Below, one piece after another: positions 1-5,417 of a stretch of 5,857 bases of DNA. Where the stretch lies: the NCBI GenBank assembly GCA_029907285.1, contig JARYMD010000287.1:1-5857 (forward strand). The letters run 5' to 3'. Origin of the DNA: Verrucomicrobiota bacterium. GTDB taxonomy: Bacteria > Verrucomicrobiota > Verrucomicrobiia > Limisphaerales > J093. The notes below the pieces were generated by a model, which ran no database searches, was not told the DNA's origin, and saw only the letters and a list, made by a program, of their open reading frames with translations. Positions within the stretch are counted from its first letter, which is position 1. Each line of letters begins with the position of its first letter. Both the position numbers and the translations under genes were made by a program.

Positions 1-1677
1 ACTGGCGTGCAACGCGCACATCGGAAGCATCCATTTCCGCTGCAAATACGCCTCGACGCCGTCCACCTCTGCTTCGCTCAGTTCCCGATCGTATATGATT
101 ACCTCCCCAAACCCGCCGGCAAAACACCGATCCGTCATTTCCCTGTCCCACGCCAGCGTGTTCGCCCGGCAATCAGCGCCGGTAACCAAAGACAGGACTG
201 ACCAGTTCGGCGGCAACCGCGTCGCATCAGGCCTTGCTGTTTCTCCATTCAATCTCATCCGTCCATAGATCACAGCTTTACTCGCATTGAAAACGCCAAA
301 CAACAATCGAGCTTCCCCGGGATGAAAATCATAGAAAACAGTGTCGCCAAGCATCGGGCGATAGTGCGTCAACGCAGTCCGATCCGCCTTCGCCACCCAA
401 AACACGGCCCGAATATTCCCCAGCCGCGGAAACTGCAGACCGTCATCCTCGCCATCAAACCACAAGTGCGGCAAACCTGTGAGAGCGTCCGTCCTGTACT
501 CCGGACGCCGCCCCGCCGAGGCCTGGAAAGCATCGTACGACTCGTGCACCTGCGGACGCGCAAGCCGCCACTTCTCCTGCAAATACTTTTCTACGCTCCG
601 CCGCTCTTCGTCCGAAAGAACACGATCGAACCCTATCACCTCCGCAATATCACCCCACCAATACCGCCCAGCAAGGTACCTGTCCGTGCCCAATGTGCTG
701 GCCCGAAGCGGCGTTGACGCCACAGTCGTCACCAGGTTCATCTCCGACGGCAACGCCACCATCGTGGGCATCACCAGCTCCCCGTTCAGCCATGTCAGAG
801 CCCCGCCCGTCGCAGCCCTGATAGCAGCATACGACCAATAAATCCGACCAAAATCGCCCCTGTGAAAATCATACGCGGTCTCGTCACCAAGCAACGGACG
901 GTACCCATCCGGCGCTTCAGGCGATTCGCGCCCAACCCACAACACAGTCCGCAGTTCTTCCAAACGCGGAAAAGTCAAATACCGGCCCTGCCCATCAAAG
1001 CTGACCACAGACAAACTGCTCGCCGGGTCCACCCCGACAACAGGCCGCGCCGCTGGATTGTCTTGAACCGCGTGGTTGCCCGCCCCGCTCTTGTCCTCCC
1101 ACCGCGCAACCTGCTTCTCTATCGTTCTCAATGTGCTTCTGTCGGATGCGTCAAACCACAAACACAACCCGGCAAATTGATCCGGCGATTTCGCCGTTTC
1201 CGAAAAACGCGGCGGAACACGCCCGCTCCGGTCCCGCCAAACAGCCACCTTGCCGTCCTCCAAAACAACACTTCCCCTGTCAGTAGCATCCAGCCACAAC
1301 GCTAGCCCTGCAATCTGATTAGGTGCAATCGCCGCATTCGTCTGATTGACAGCCGTGCCGGGCGGAGTGCGGCGATTCTTCCCGGAAGTAAAAACGAGCA
1401 CAGCGCTCCCAGGCTCGACCCTCACAGACGGGAAAACCCATTTGAACAAATCGCGAGGGTCATCCGACAGCCCGTAACCTCCAAGGTCAATGCTCTCAGA
1501 ACCGCTGTTAACCAACTCAACCCAGCCCGGATAGTCGCCGTCCTCGTCCATGAGCACGCTGTTGTCCACCGGCATCACCTCGTTCAGTTCGACACCTCCG
1601 CGACCGGAAACTGCACCAACCAGCAAAATGACAACCAACGCAAAACCCCGGACTTTGTCTATCGTCGGCAATCTCAT
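1..1677 (-). CDS. Exported lamin-tail / LamG-like repeat protein, C-terminus outside window
   Basis: The frame is open for 559 codons from ATG 1677 to the left edge, so the C-terminus is missing. An in-frame TGA (1692-1690) lies just upstream, and the only ribosome-site candidate is a weak GGTGG. Residues 1-24 look like a Sec signal peptide: K8 and R10, a hydrophobic stretch 12-23, then VSG. Residues 30-100 match a lamin-tail domain (LNEVMP, then PGWVELVNSG, L..Y.LSD, and the closing P.G..VLVF). Residues 119-152 are a truncated module (GLALWLDATD ... VWRDRSG). A related module at 165-198 (GLCLWFDASD ... RWEDKSG) leads into a complete LamG-like unit to about 372. A second unit spans about 381-551; both share FDG, FPRL, YDFH and YLQ.KW. 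The repeat period is about 180 residues. Proteins like this are extracellular or surface exposed in Verrucomicrobiota and Planctomycetota; binding to glycans or protein is inferred, and no catalytic domain is visible in this part. Confidence 0.9.
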   Translation of the reverse strand, partial: MRLPTIDKVRGFALVVILLVGAVSGRGGVELNEVMPVDNSVLMDEDGDYPGWVELVNSGSESIDLGGYGLSDDPRDLFKWVFPSVRVEPGSAVLVFTSGKNRRTPPGTAVNQTNAAIAPNQIAGLALWLDATDRGSVVLEDGKVAVWRDRSGRVPPRFSETAKSPDQFAGLCLWFDASDRSTLRTIEKQVARWEDKSGAGNHAVQDNPAARPVVGVDPASSLSVVSFDGQGRYLTFPRLEELRTVLWVGRESPEAPDGYRPLLGDETAYDFHRGDFGRIYWSYAAIRAATGGALTWLNGELVMPTMVALPSEMNLVTTVASTPLRASTLGTDRYLAGRYWWGDIAEVIGFDRVLSDEERRSVEKYLQEKWRLARPQVHESYDAFQASAGRRPEYRTDALTGLPHLWFDGEDDGLQFPRLGNIRAVFWVAKADRTALTHYRPMLGDTVFYDFHPGEARLLFGVFNASKAVIYGRMRLNGETARPDATRLPPNWSVLSLVTGADCRANTLAWDREMTDRCFAGGFGEVIIYDRELSEAEVDGVEAYLQRKWMLPMCALHAS

Positions 1678-1751
1678 TGTGCCACCGCATCAAAAATGAA
1701 AACTACGATCCCGTACCCCAAAGCAAGCAATGTTTAAGCCATGTTCCCAAC

Positions 1752-1773
1752 AAGCATCGATCACACGATGCTT
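1752..1773. promoter_or_regulatory. Perfect 8-bp inverted repeat, candidate operator
   Basis: AAGCATCG at 1752-1759 and CGATGCTT at 1766-1773 are exact reverse complements around a 6-base centre (ATCACA). The repeat sits about 75 bp upstream of the minus-strand lamin-tail start and 140 bp upstream of the TIM-barrel start. No T-tract follows on either strand and no gene ends here, so a dimeric regulator site is more plausible than a terminator. Binding is inference. Confidence 0.4.
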
Positions 1774-1793
1774 CATTTCCCGGTCATTGTATC

Positions 1794-1837
1794 GAATTCC
1801 ATCTCCAGTCCCAAAGCGAATTCAGTTGGAATTCAAC
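1794..1837. promoter_or_regulatory. GAATTC cluster with near-palindrome
   Basis: GAATTC occurs three times in 41 bp (1794, 1818, 1829), the last two 11 bp apart, about one helical turn. The third sits inside GTTGGAATTCAAC (1825-1837), a 13-bp near-palindrome with one broken pair. This could be a regulator site in the divergent promoter region; chance is not excluded. Confidence 0.25.
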
Positions 1838-1872
1838 AAATGGCTTGCGAGGTGCCCGAGCCAGATAGGCGC

Positions 1873-1901
1873 TTGCCCGGAACGGTGAATCCAACTAGAC
1901 T
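1873..1901 (+). promoter_or_regulatory. Weak sigma70-type promoter candidate for the TIM-barrel gene
   Basis: TTGCCC (1873-1878, 4 of 6 to consensus), a 17-bp spacer, then TAGACT (1896-1901, 4 of 6). Transcription would begin near 1908, leaving only about five untranslated bases before ATG 1913. Matches of this quality arise by chance; the correct spacing and position are the only support. Confidence 0.25.
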
Positions 1902-1912
1902 CACCACATCAT

Positions 1913-2746
1913 ATGGGCAAAATCTTCTTTGGCGTTAACATGGAGTTCGTGCGGCATGCCGACAAATCGTTCGAATGGGGCGTGGCCAAAGCCGCCGAAC
2001 TTGGTTACACACACGTCGAACCAATGGTCCACCTCGGACGTGAGCTGTTGAGCGAAGCCGGGTATTTCCACAGCGTTTCCATGCTGGATGATCCTCTCCG
2101 CATCAAACGCGCCTGCGAAAAGGCCGGCGTCAAGCTGTCCGGACTCTCCGCACACACCCCGCTCACCAAACCCGAAATCGGCGTTGAATACTTGAAACAG
2201 GCGATCCGCTTCGCTGCAGAATGCGGCGCACCTGTGGTCAACACCGACGAAGGCCCAAAACAACCATGGACAACTGAAGAGGAGGATTTCGTTCTGATGC
2301 GTTACACGCTGATGGAAGCCGCAAAAGTCGCAGAACCCCGCGGCATTCTCATCGGCCTCGAATGCCATCAGCAGTACAGCAAAACCCCGGACGGACTCGA
2401 CCGCATTCACCGCCTCGTCAAAAGCCCCGTCATCGGCATCAATTTCGATACCGGCAATTCGTTCCTCGCCGGACAAGACCCGTACCAGTGGCTGCGGCAT
2501 GTGGTCGGCCGTCTGGTTCACCTGCACGCAAAAGACATTTCGATCGAACACAGCAAAGCCGAGCGCGGCAAAGTCACCGGCACCCCGGTCGGTTGCGCGT
2601 GCGGCGATGGTGTAATCGATTGGACGCGCGTCATTCGCCTCTGCAAACAGGCCAGGCGCGACATCGTGCTTTCAGTCGAATGCGGCACCATCGAACAAGC
2701 CGAGCGATCGATCAAACATCTCAAGAGCGTTGCTGCCAAAGTTTAA
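1913..2746 (+). CDS. Xylose-isomerase-like TIM-barrel protein (sugar phosphate isomerase/epimerase family)
   Basis: The 277-residue product fits the AP-endonuclease-2 / xylose-isomerase-like TIM-barrel superfamily in both length and motif order. The expected metal ligands are visible: E150 in GLECHQQYS, D179 in INFDTGN, H205 in LVHLHAKD and E256 in LSVECG. The GDGVIDW segment (231-237) is the usual glycine-rich turn before the late barrel helix. By family knowledge these cytoplasmic enzymes bind a divalent metal and isomerise or epimerise sugars or related keto compounds; the substrate cannot be read from sequence. ATG 1913 is preferred because MGKIFFGVN forms the first beta strand; ATG 1940 would remove it. 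No Shine-Dalgarno sequence is visible. There is no signal peptide. lysA follows 169 bp downstream on the same strand, but nothing here shows a role in lysine metabolism. Confidence 0.9.
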   Translation: MGKIFFGVNMEFVRHADKSFEWGVAKAAELGYTHVEPMVHLGRELLSEAGYFHSVSMLDDPLRIKRACEKAGVKLSGLSAHTPLTKPEIGVEYLKQAIRFAAECGAPVVNTDEGPKQPWTTEEEDFVLMRYTLMEAAKVAEPRGILIGLECHQQYSKTPDGLDRIHRLVKSPVIGINFDTGNSFLAGQDPYQWLRHVVGRLVHLHAKDISIEHSKAERGKVTGTPVGCACGDGVIDWTRVIRLCKQARRDIVLSVECGTIEQAERSIKHLKSVAAKV

Positions 2747-2848
2747 CGACCCGGGCAAGGGACCAAGATCGGCCCGAGCCGGTCCCGCAATTCTGGCACC
2801 GAATGCACAATCGGGCAGAGGCGCAACCTCGCCGGACAACCCCGGGCC

Positions 2849-2877
2849 ATTTCGCATTGAATCGCACCGCGCGAAAT
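2849..2877. promoter_or_regulatory. 7-bp inverted repeat upstream of lysA
   Basis: ATTTCGC (2849-2855) and GCGAAAT (2871-2877) are perfect reverse complements with a 15-bp centre, ending 38 bp before the lysA start and just upstream of the candidate promoter. Possible regulator site; no known lysA-control motif or lysine riboswitch is recognisable. It could be chance. Confidence 0.2.
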
Positions 2878-2881
2878 CGCT

Positions 2882-2909
2882 TTGCTCGCAACCTTCGCTC
2901 TGGCATAAC
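2882..2909 (+). promoter_or_regulatory. Candidate lysA promoter
   Basis: TTGCTC (2882-2887), a 16-bp spacer, then CATAAC (2904-2909, 4 of 6 to TATAAT) preceded by TGG, which gives an extended -10 look. The -10 ends six bases before ATG 2916, so a normal start point would fall at or next to the start codon. This also argues that the longer upstream reading frame is not translated. Confidence 0.3.
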
Positions 2910-2915
2910 CCTCCC

Positions 2916-4217
2916 ATGCACTGTTTTTCCCGGATAGGCAGAAACCTGTACTGTGAAAAAGTGCCATTGCGCGCGCTCGCCGAGCGCTTTGGCACGCCCC
3001 TTTACGTCTATTCCCAGTCAACTCTTGAACATCATTATCAAAGCCTCGACGCCGCACTGCACCCGCTTGATCATCTCGTCTGTTACGCCGTCAAGGCCAA
3101 TTCAAACCTCGCCGTGCTCCGCACATTCGCAAACCTCGGGGCAGGTTTCGACATAGTCAGCCACGGCGAACTCCGCCGTGTTCTCGCCGCAGGCGGCGAT
3201 CCGGCGAAGTGCGTGTTCGCAGGCGTTGGAAAAACCGAAGATGAAATCGAGTTCGCGTTGCGCAACAACATTTGCTGTTTCAACGTCGAAAGTGAACCCG
3301 AACTCCAACGAATCAATCAAATCGCAGCACGACTGAAAAAGGCCGCGCCCGTGGCGATCCGCGTTAACCCCAACGTCGAAGCCCACACACACGCCAAAAT
3401 CACAACCGGCACTTACGAGAACAAATTCGGCATCGCGCTGGACCATGTCCTTGGCGTTTACGACAAAGCCGATCGATTGCGCCACATCAGAATCCGCGGC
3501 GTCCAAATGCACATTGGATCGCAGATCACTTCTGAAAAACCGTTCGTCAGCGCCGTCAAACGAATGCTTCCCTTGGTCCAAGTTCTCAAAGCCGGGCATC
3601 ACGTCGAGTTTTTCAGCGTCGGCGGCGGAATCGGCATCGTGTACGACCCCGCGCTTGAAAGCGGCAAACCCCAATGGTGGAAGTCAAAACAGGCAAAAGG
3701 CGTGATCACAGCGGACTCTTACGCCCGCGCCCTGCTGCCGTTGCTCCAGCCGCTCGGATTGCGAATAGTGCTCGAACCCGGCCGGTTCCTTGTTGGCAAT
3801 GCCGGCGTACTCATCACGCGCGTCCAGTACATCAAACAAACCGCCAACAAACGGTTCGTCATCGTCGATGCCGCAATGAACGACCTCATACGCCCGGCGT
3901 TCTACGATGCTTACCACGAAATTGTGCCATTGTTCTCCAGACCAGGTTCCCGGTTCCCGGCAGATGTCGTCGGCCCGGTCTGCGAATCCGGCGATTATTT
4001 CGCAAAGCAACGACCACTTCCGCCTGTCAAGGAGGGCGACTATCTTGCCCTGATGAGCGCGGGTGCATACGGCTCCGTCATGGCATCCAACTACAACAGC
4101 CGCCCATTCCCACCCGAGATAATGGTAAAAGGGCGCAAAGTTTCTATTGTTCGCGACCGCCAACCAATCGAAGAACTCTGGCAGCACGAACATATGGCCG
4201 CGTGGCAAAAAGATTAG
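2916..4217 (+). CDS. lysA: Diaminopimelate decarboxylase
   Basis: The 433-residue product catalyses PLP-dependent decarboxylation of meso-diaminopimelate to L-lysine, the last step of lysine synthesis, in the cytoplasm. It is a fold-type III (alanine-racemase-like) enzyme. Visible landmarks in order: K60 in YAVKANSN, the PLP Schiff-base lysine; H199 in MHIGSQ; SVGGGIG (234-240), the PLP-phosphate loop; EPGR (287-290); R326 in NDLIRPAFYDAYHE; CESGD (356-360) with the active-site cysteine of the partner subunit; and Y385 in SAGAYGSVMASNYN. CESGD plus EPGR favours this activity over ornithine or carboxynorspermidine decarboxylase. The frame is open upstream to 2730, but those 62 residues are low-complexity, overlap the TIM-barrel gene and precede the usual N-terminus, so ATG 2916 was chosen. 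No Shine-Dalgarno is seen. No dapF follows; downstream is a repeat array. Confidence 0.96.
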   Translation: MHCFSRIGRNLYCEKVPLRALAERFGTPLYVYSQSTLEHHYQSLDAALHPLDHLVCYAVKANSNLAVLRTFANLGAGFDIVSHGELRRVLAAGGDPAKCVFAGVGKTEDEIEFALRNNICCFNVESEPELQRINQIAARLKKAAPVAIRVNPNVEAHTHAKITTGTYENKFGIALDHVLGVYDKADRLRHIRIRGVQMHIGSQITSEKPFVSAVKRMLPLVQVLKAGHHVEFFSVGGGIGIVYDPALESGKPQWWKSKQAKGVITADSYARALLPLLQPLGLRIVLEPGRFLVGNAGVLITRVQYIKQTANKRFVIVDAAMNDLIRPAFYDAYHEIVPLFSRPGSRFPADVVGPVCESGDYFAKQRPLPPVKEGDYLALMSAGAYGSVMASNYNSRPFPPEIMVKGRKVSIVRDRQPIEELWQHEHMAAWQKD

Positions 4218-4244
4218 TGCAATCAAAGCGTTGAACGAAGCACC

Positions 4245-4333
4245 CGCGCTAGGAGCGCGGTCGTCCCCGGCCGCATCAACACGATGACCGATCATACGCC
4301 AGTTTCAATCACGCAAATCTGGCGCCCAAACAT
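4245..4333 (+). repeat. 89-bp direct repeat, copy 1
   Basis: Identical to 4393-4481 except for one base (A at 4284, G at 4432), offset exactly 148 bp. It comprises the right arm of the palindrome (GGAGCGCGG) and most of the following spacer. The near-identity points to a recent tandem duplication or ongoing homogenisation. Confidence 0.95.
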
Positions 4334-4347
4334 ACACCGATTGGGGG

Positions 4348-4421
4348 CGGCCAAGAATGCCCGCGCTCCCACAACGCGCTGGAGAAAGCAATCGCGCTAG
4401 GAGCGCGGTCGTCCCCGGCCG
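4348..4421. repeat. 74-bp palindromic element, array copy
   Basis: CCGCGCTCC (4361-4369) pairs perfectly with GGAGCGCGG (4400-4408) across a 30-base centre, with further GGCC-rich complementarity outside. Ungapped comparison with 5291-5364 gives 61 of 74 identical bases by hand count. The element could fold as a strong GC stem in transcripts from either direction and so limit read-through between the convergent genes; no T-tract follows. No open frame for a transposase is present. Confidence 0.85.
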
Positions 4422-4481
4422 CATCAACACGGTGACCGATCATACGCCAGTTTCAATCACGCAAATCTGGCGCCCAAACAT
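4393..4481 (+). repeat. 89-bp direct repeat, copy 2
   Basis: Second copy of the 4245-4333 sequence with a single substitution. Its first 29 bases are the right half of the complete palindrome 4348-4421. Confidence 0.95.
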
Positions 4482-4495
4482 CCATCAGCTCGTGG

Positions 4496-4535
4496 CGGCG
4501 ACGAATCGCCGTGCTCCTCTCACCAGCTTTGGCAG
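4496..4535. repeat. Diverged left half of the palindromic element
   Basis: Starts exactly 148 bp after the complete palindrome at 4348 and matches its first 22 bases at 17 positions (hand count), with weaker similarity beyond (TGCTCC, then CCAGCT). The right arm is absent. It is an eroded third unit of the array and the left-hand flank of the toxin-antitoxin module. Confidence 0.55.
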
Positions 4536-4610
4536 GCCAAGGAATTAATTCGCTTGAATGCCTCCCACATCAAACCTCGTCGGTCCAAGGTAGAACCCCA
4601 CCAAAAACTT

Positions 4611-5021
4611 TCATCGCGAGTGCGCAGTCCGATCCAGCAGCTCAAGAAATTGTCGAGGTGACAGAATGCGGATGCCCTGGTACTCCTTGAGCACAAGCAG
4701 ATCAGAGTCGCCTGTCACGATGACCTCAGCTTGAGCAGCGACCGCAGTGGCGAGGACTACGTCGTCGTTTCGATCACGGCAGATTTGTGCCGTGAGTGGG
4801 GCGGGTTTCACCACAACCGCCCGACGCCGCAATTCCGTGACAAACGAAGTCACTGCCGGTGTTATGCGCAACTTGCGTTTGAGAATGTCATCCAGTTCGT
4901 TGAGCAGGGGTTCAGAGGTCACCACTGCATTCGCACGGGCGACCCGGCGAAAAACCTCATGGCAGAACCCCGATGCAGCCAATGCAGCAAAGACGATATT
5001 TGTGTCGAGGACAACCCTCAC
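4611..5021 (-). CDS. PIN-domain toxin of a type II toxin-antitoxin pair
   Basis: The 136-residue product is a compact PIN domain, a Mg2+-dependent ribonuclease fold, of the type annotated as putative toxin component, PIN family. Acidic active-site residues are in expected places: D6 in VVLDTNI with N8, E42 in LLNELDDIL, D86/D87 in RNDDVVLATA, and D105/D107 in VTGDSDLLVL. It should cleave RNA in the cytoplasm when not held by its antitoxin; the target is unknown. The start is GTG (5021-5019), sharing GTGA with the antitoxin stop, which indicates translational coupling. The catalytic set is complete, so nothing suggests decay. It faces lysA tail to tail across the repeat array. Confidence 0.92.
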   Translation of the reverse strand: MRVVLDTNIVFAALAASGFCHEVFRRVARANAVVTSEPLLNELDDILKRKLRITPAVTSFVTELRRRAVVVKPAPLTAQICRDRNDDVVLATAVAAQAEVIVTGDSDLLVLKEYQGIRILSPRQFLELLDRTAHSR

Positions 5022-5236
5022 GAGATGAGCTTGAAGACATCCTCGTCATCGTAAATACCGAATCGGCGTGCTTGCGGCACCAGATCGGCGCGGGCGGCTT
5101 CGAAGGCATCGAGGAACTGCTCTGTGGCAAGCGCCTCCCGCACATACTGGCTCAGAGTGAGGCGCCGTGCCCGAGCGGCTGCCTCAAGCTTTCGTCGCAT
5201 TCCCCTGGGAACGCGAATGGTCAGGATTTCATCCAT
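5018..5236 (-). CDS. Ribbon-helix-helix (CopG-like) antitoxin
   Basis: The 72-residue product opens with a short beta strand (EILTIRVP, 3-10) followed by two helices (about 11-24 and 28-38, with LTLSQYVREAL), the ribbon-helix-helix DNA-binding layout. The tail (about 40-72, FLDAFEAARAD ... DDEDVFKL) is where antitoxins of this kind wrap their PIN partner. It should neutralise the downstream toxin and repress its own operon as a dimer or a complex. The frame stays open to an ATG at 5272, but ATG 5236 is preferred: it places the beta strand at the N-terminus, as usual for the family, and leaves the operator-like repeats outside the gene. The stop overlaps the toxin start by 4 bp. Confidence 0.88.
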   Translation of the reverse strand: MDEILTIRVPRGMRRKLEAAARARRLTLSQYVREALATEQFLDAFEAARADLVPQARRFGIYDDEDVFKLIS

Positions 5237-5272
5237 GCGTATGACATTGCCATACCAGCGTATGGCGGTCAA
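5237..5272 (-). promoter_or_regulatory. Candidate promoter-operator of the toxin-antitoxin operon
   Basis: On the minus strand TTGACC (5272-5267, 5 of 6 to the -35 consensus) is followed by a 17-bp spacer and a poor -10 (CAATGT, 5249-5244). GCCATAC (5249-5255) and GTATGGC (5260-5266) form a perfect 7-bp inverted repeat with a 4-base centre that occupies the spacer. On the plus strand GCGTATG occurs at 5237 and 5258, exactly 21 bp apart, two helical turns. This is where a ribbon-helix-helix antitoxin would be expected to bind to repress itself; the -10 is the weak point. Confidence 0.5.
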
Positions 5273-5290
5273 GAAACTCGTCGCTCGGTG

Positions 5291-5364
5291 CGGCCAAGAA
5301 TGGCCGCGCTCCCGCAGCGCGCTGGAAAAAGCAACGCCGCCGGGAGCGCGGCCGTACCGGCCCG
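5291..5364. repeat. 74-bp palindromic element, dispersed copy
   Basis: GGCCGCGCTCCCG (5302-5314) and CGGGAGCGCGGCC (5341-5353) form a perfect 13-bp stem, with outer GGCC blocks at 5292-5295 and 5359-5362. It is 61 of 74 identical to 4348-4421 but stands alone, without the 74-bp spacer found in the array. It lies between the divergent antitoxin and hydrolase genes. Because its arms pair better than the array copy, it may be nearer the ancestral form. It resembles a REP-like or MITE-like element; there is no adjacent transposase, and no target-site duplication is evident. Confidence 0.85.
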
Positions 5365-5381
5365 AAACCGTCGAGTTTGAT

Positions 5382-5410
5382 TTGACTGCATCGGATTCTC
5401 ACTCAACACT
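5382..5410 (+). promoter_or_regulatory. Weak promoter candidate for the SGNH hydrolase gene
   Basis: TTGACT (5382-5387, 5 of 6), a 17-bp spacer, then AACACT (5405-5410, 3 of 6 but with the A2 and T6 positions kept). Transcription would start almost at ATG 5418. The -10 match is poor. Confidence 0.22.
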
Positions 5411-5417
5411 TCGGGCC

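Larger units (their letters stand above)
1678..1912. other. Divergent intergenic region between the lamin-tail gene and the TIM-barrel gene
   Basis: These 235 bp lie between two divergently transcribed genes and should hold both promoters. No convincing coding frame is present. The region contains a perfect inverted repeat (1752-1773), three GAATTC hexamers with a near-palindrome (1794-1837), and a weak plus-strand promoter match close to the TIM-barrel start. I found no convincing -35/-10 pair for the minus-strand gene. Confidence 0.7.
4223..4535. repeat. Tandem array of 148-bp units behind lysA
   Basis: This gene-free stretch between the convergent lysA and PIN-toxin genes is built from units with a 148-bp period: a 74-bp imperfect palindrome followed by a 74-bp spacer. 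The first unit keeps only the right half of the palindrome plus spacer, the second is complete, and a third is reduced to a diverged left half. The array begins within about six bases of the lysA stop codon. From 4536 to 4610 I see nothing recognisable. A 63-codon frame inside the array (4357-4548) is part of the repeat, not a gene. Confidence 0.85.

Noticed and set aside
322..1305. Plus-strand reading frames (322-717, 479-841, 862-1305)
   Set aside because: They lie opposite the 559-codon lamin-tail gene, carry Pro/Arg-rich shadow-type sequence, and have no recognisable domain.
1901..2551. 216-codon minus-strand frame antisense to the TIM-barrel gene
   Set aside because: The plus-strand frame has all the family motifs; the antisense frame is a codon-bias shadow with no family features.
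2759..2786. GGGACC / GGTCCC inverted repeat after the TIM-barrel stop as a terminator
   Set aside because: Only 6-bp arms with a 16-base centre and no following T-tract; too weak to call.
2730..2915. Longer lysA start at 2730 overlapping the TIM-barrel gene
   Set aside because: The 62 extra residues do not resemble diaminopimelate decarboxylase N-termini, and the usual N-terminus begins at ATG 2916.
3684..4295. 203-codon minus-strand frame antisense to lysA
   Set aside because: It is a shadow of lysA and includes repeat DNA at its 5' end; no domain is recognisable.
4348..4421. Intrinsic terminator call for the array palindrome
   Set aside because: The stem is strong but no T-tract follows on either strand, so it is kept as a repeat with possible read-through blocking only.
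4223..4535. CRISPR array
   Set aside because: The repeat unit is 148 bp with an 89-bp near-identical block, only about two copies, and the spacer itself is duplicated; no cas gene is present.
5237..5272. Extended antitoxin start at ATG 5272
   Set aside because: It would add 12 residues before the ribbon strand and place the dyad and direct repeats inside the coding sequence; ATG 5236 fits the family better.
4731..5380. Plus-strand frames opposite the toxin-antitoxin genes
   Set aside because: The minus-strand RHH-PIN pair has clear motifs and a 4-bp overlap; the opposite frames are shadows.
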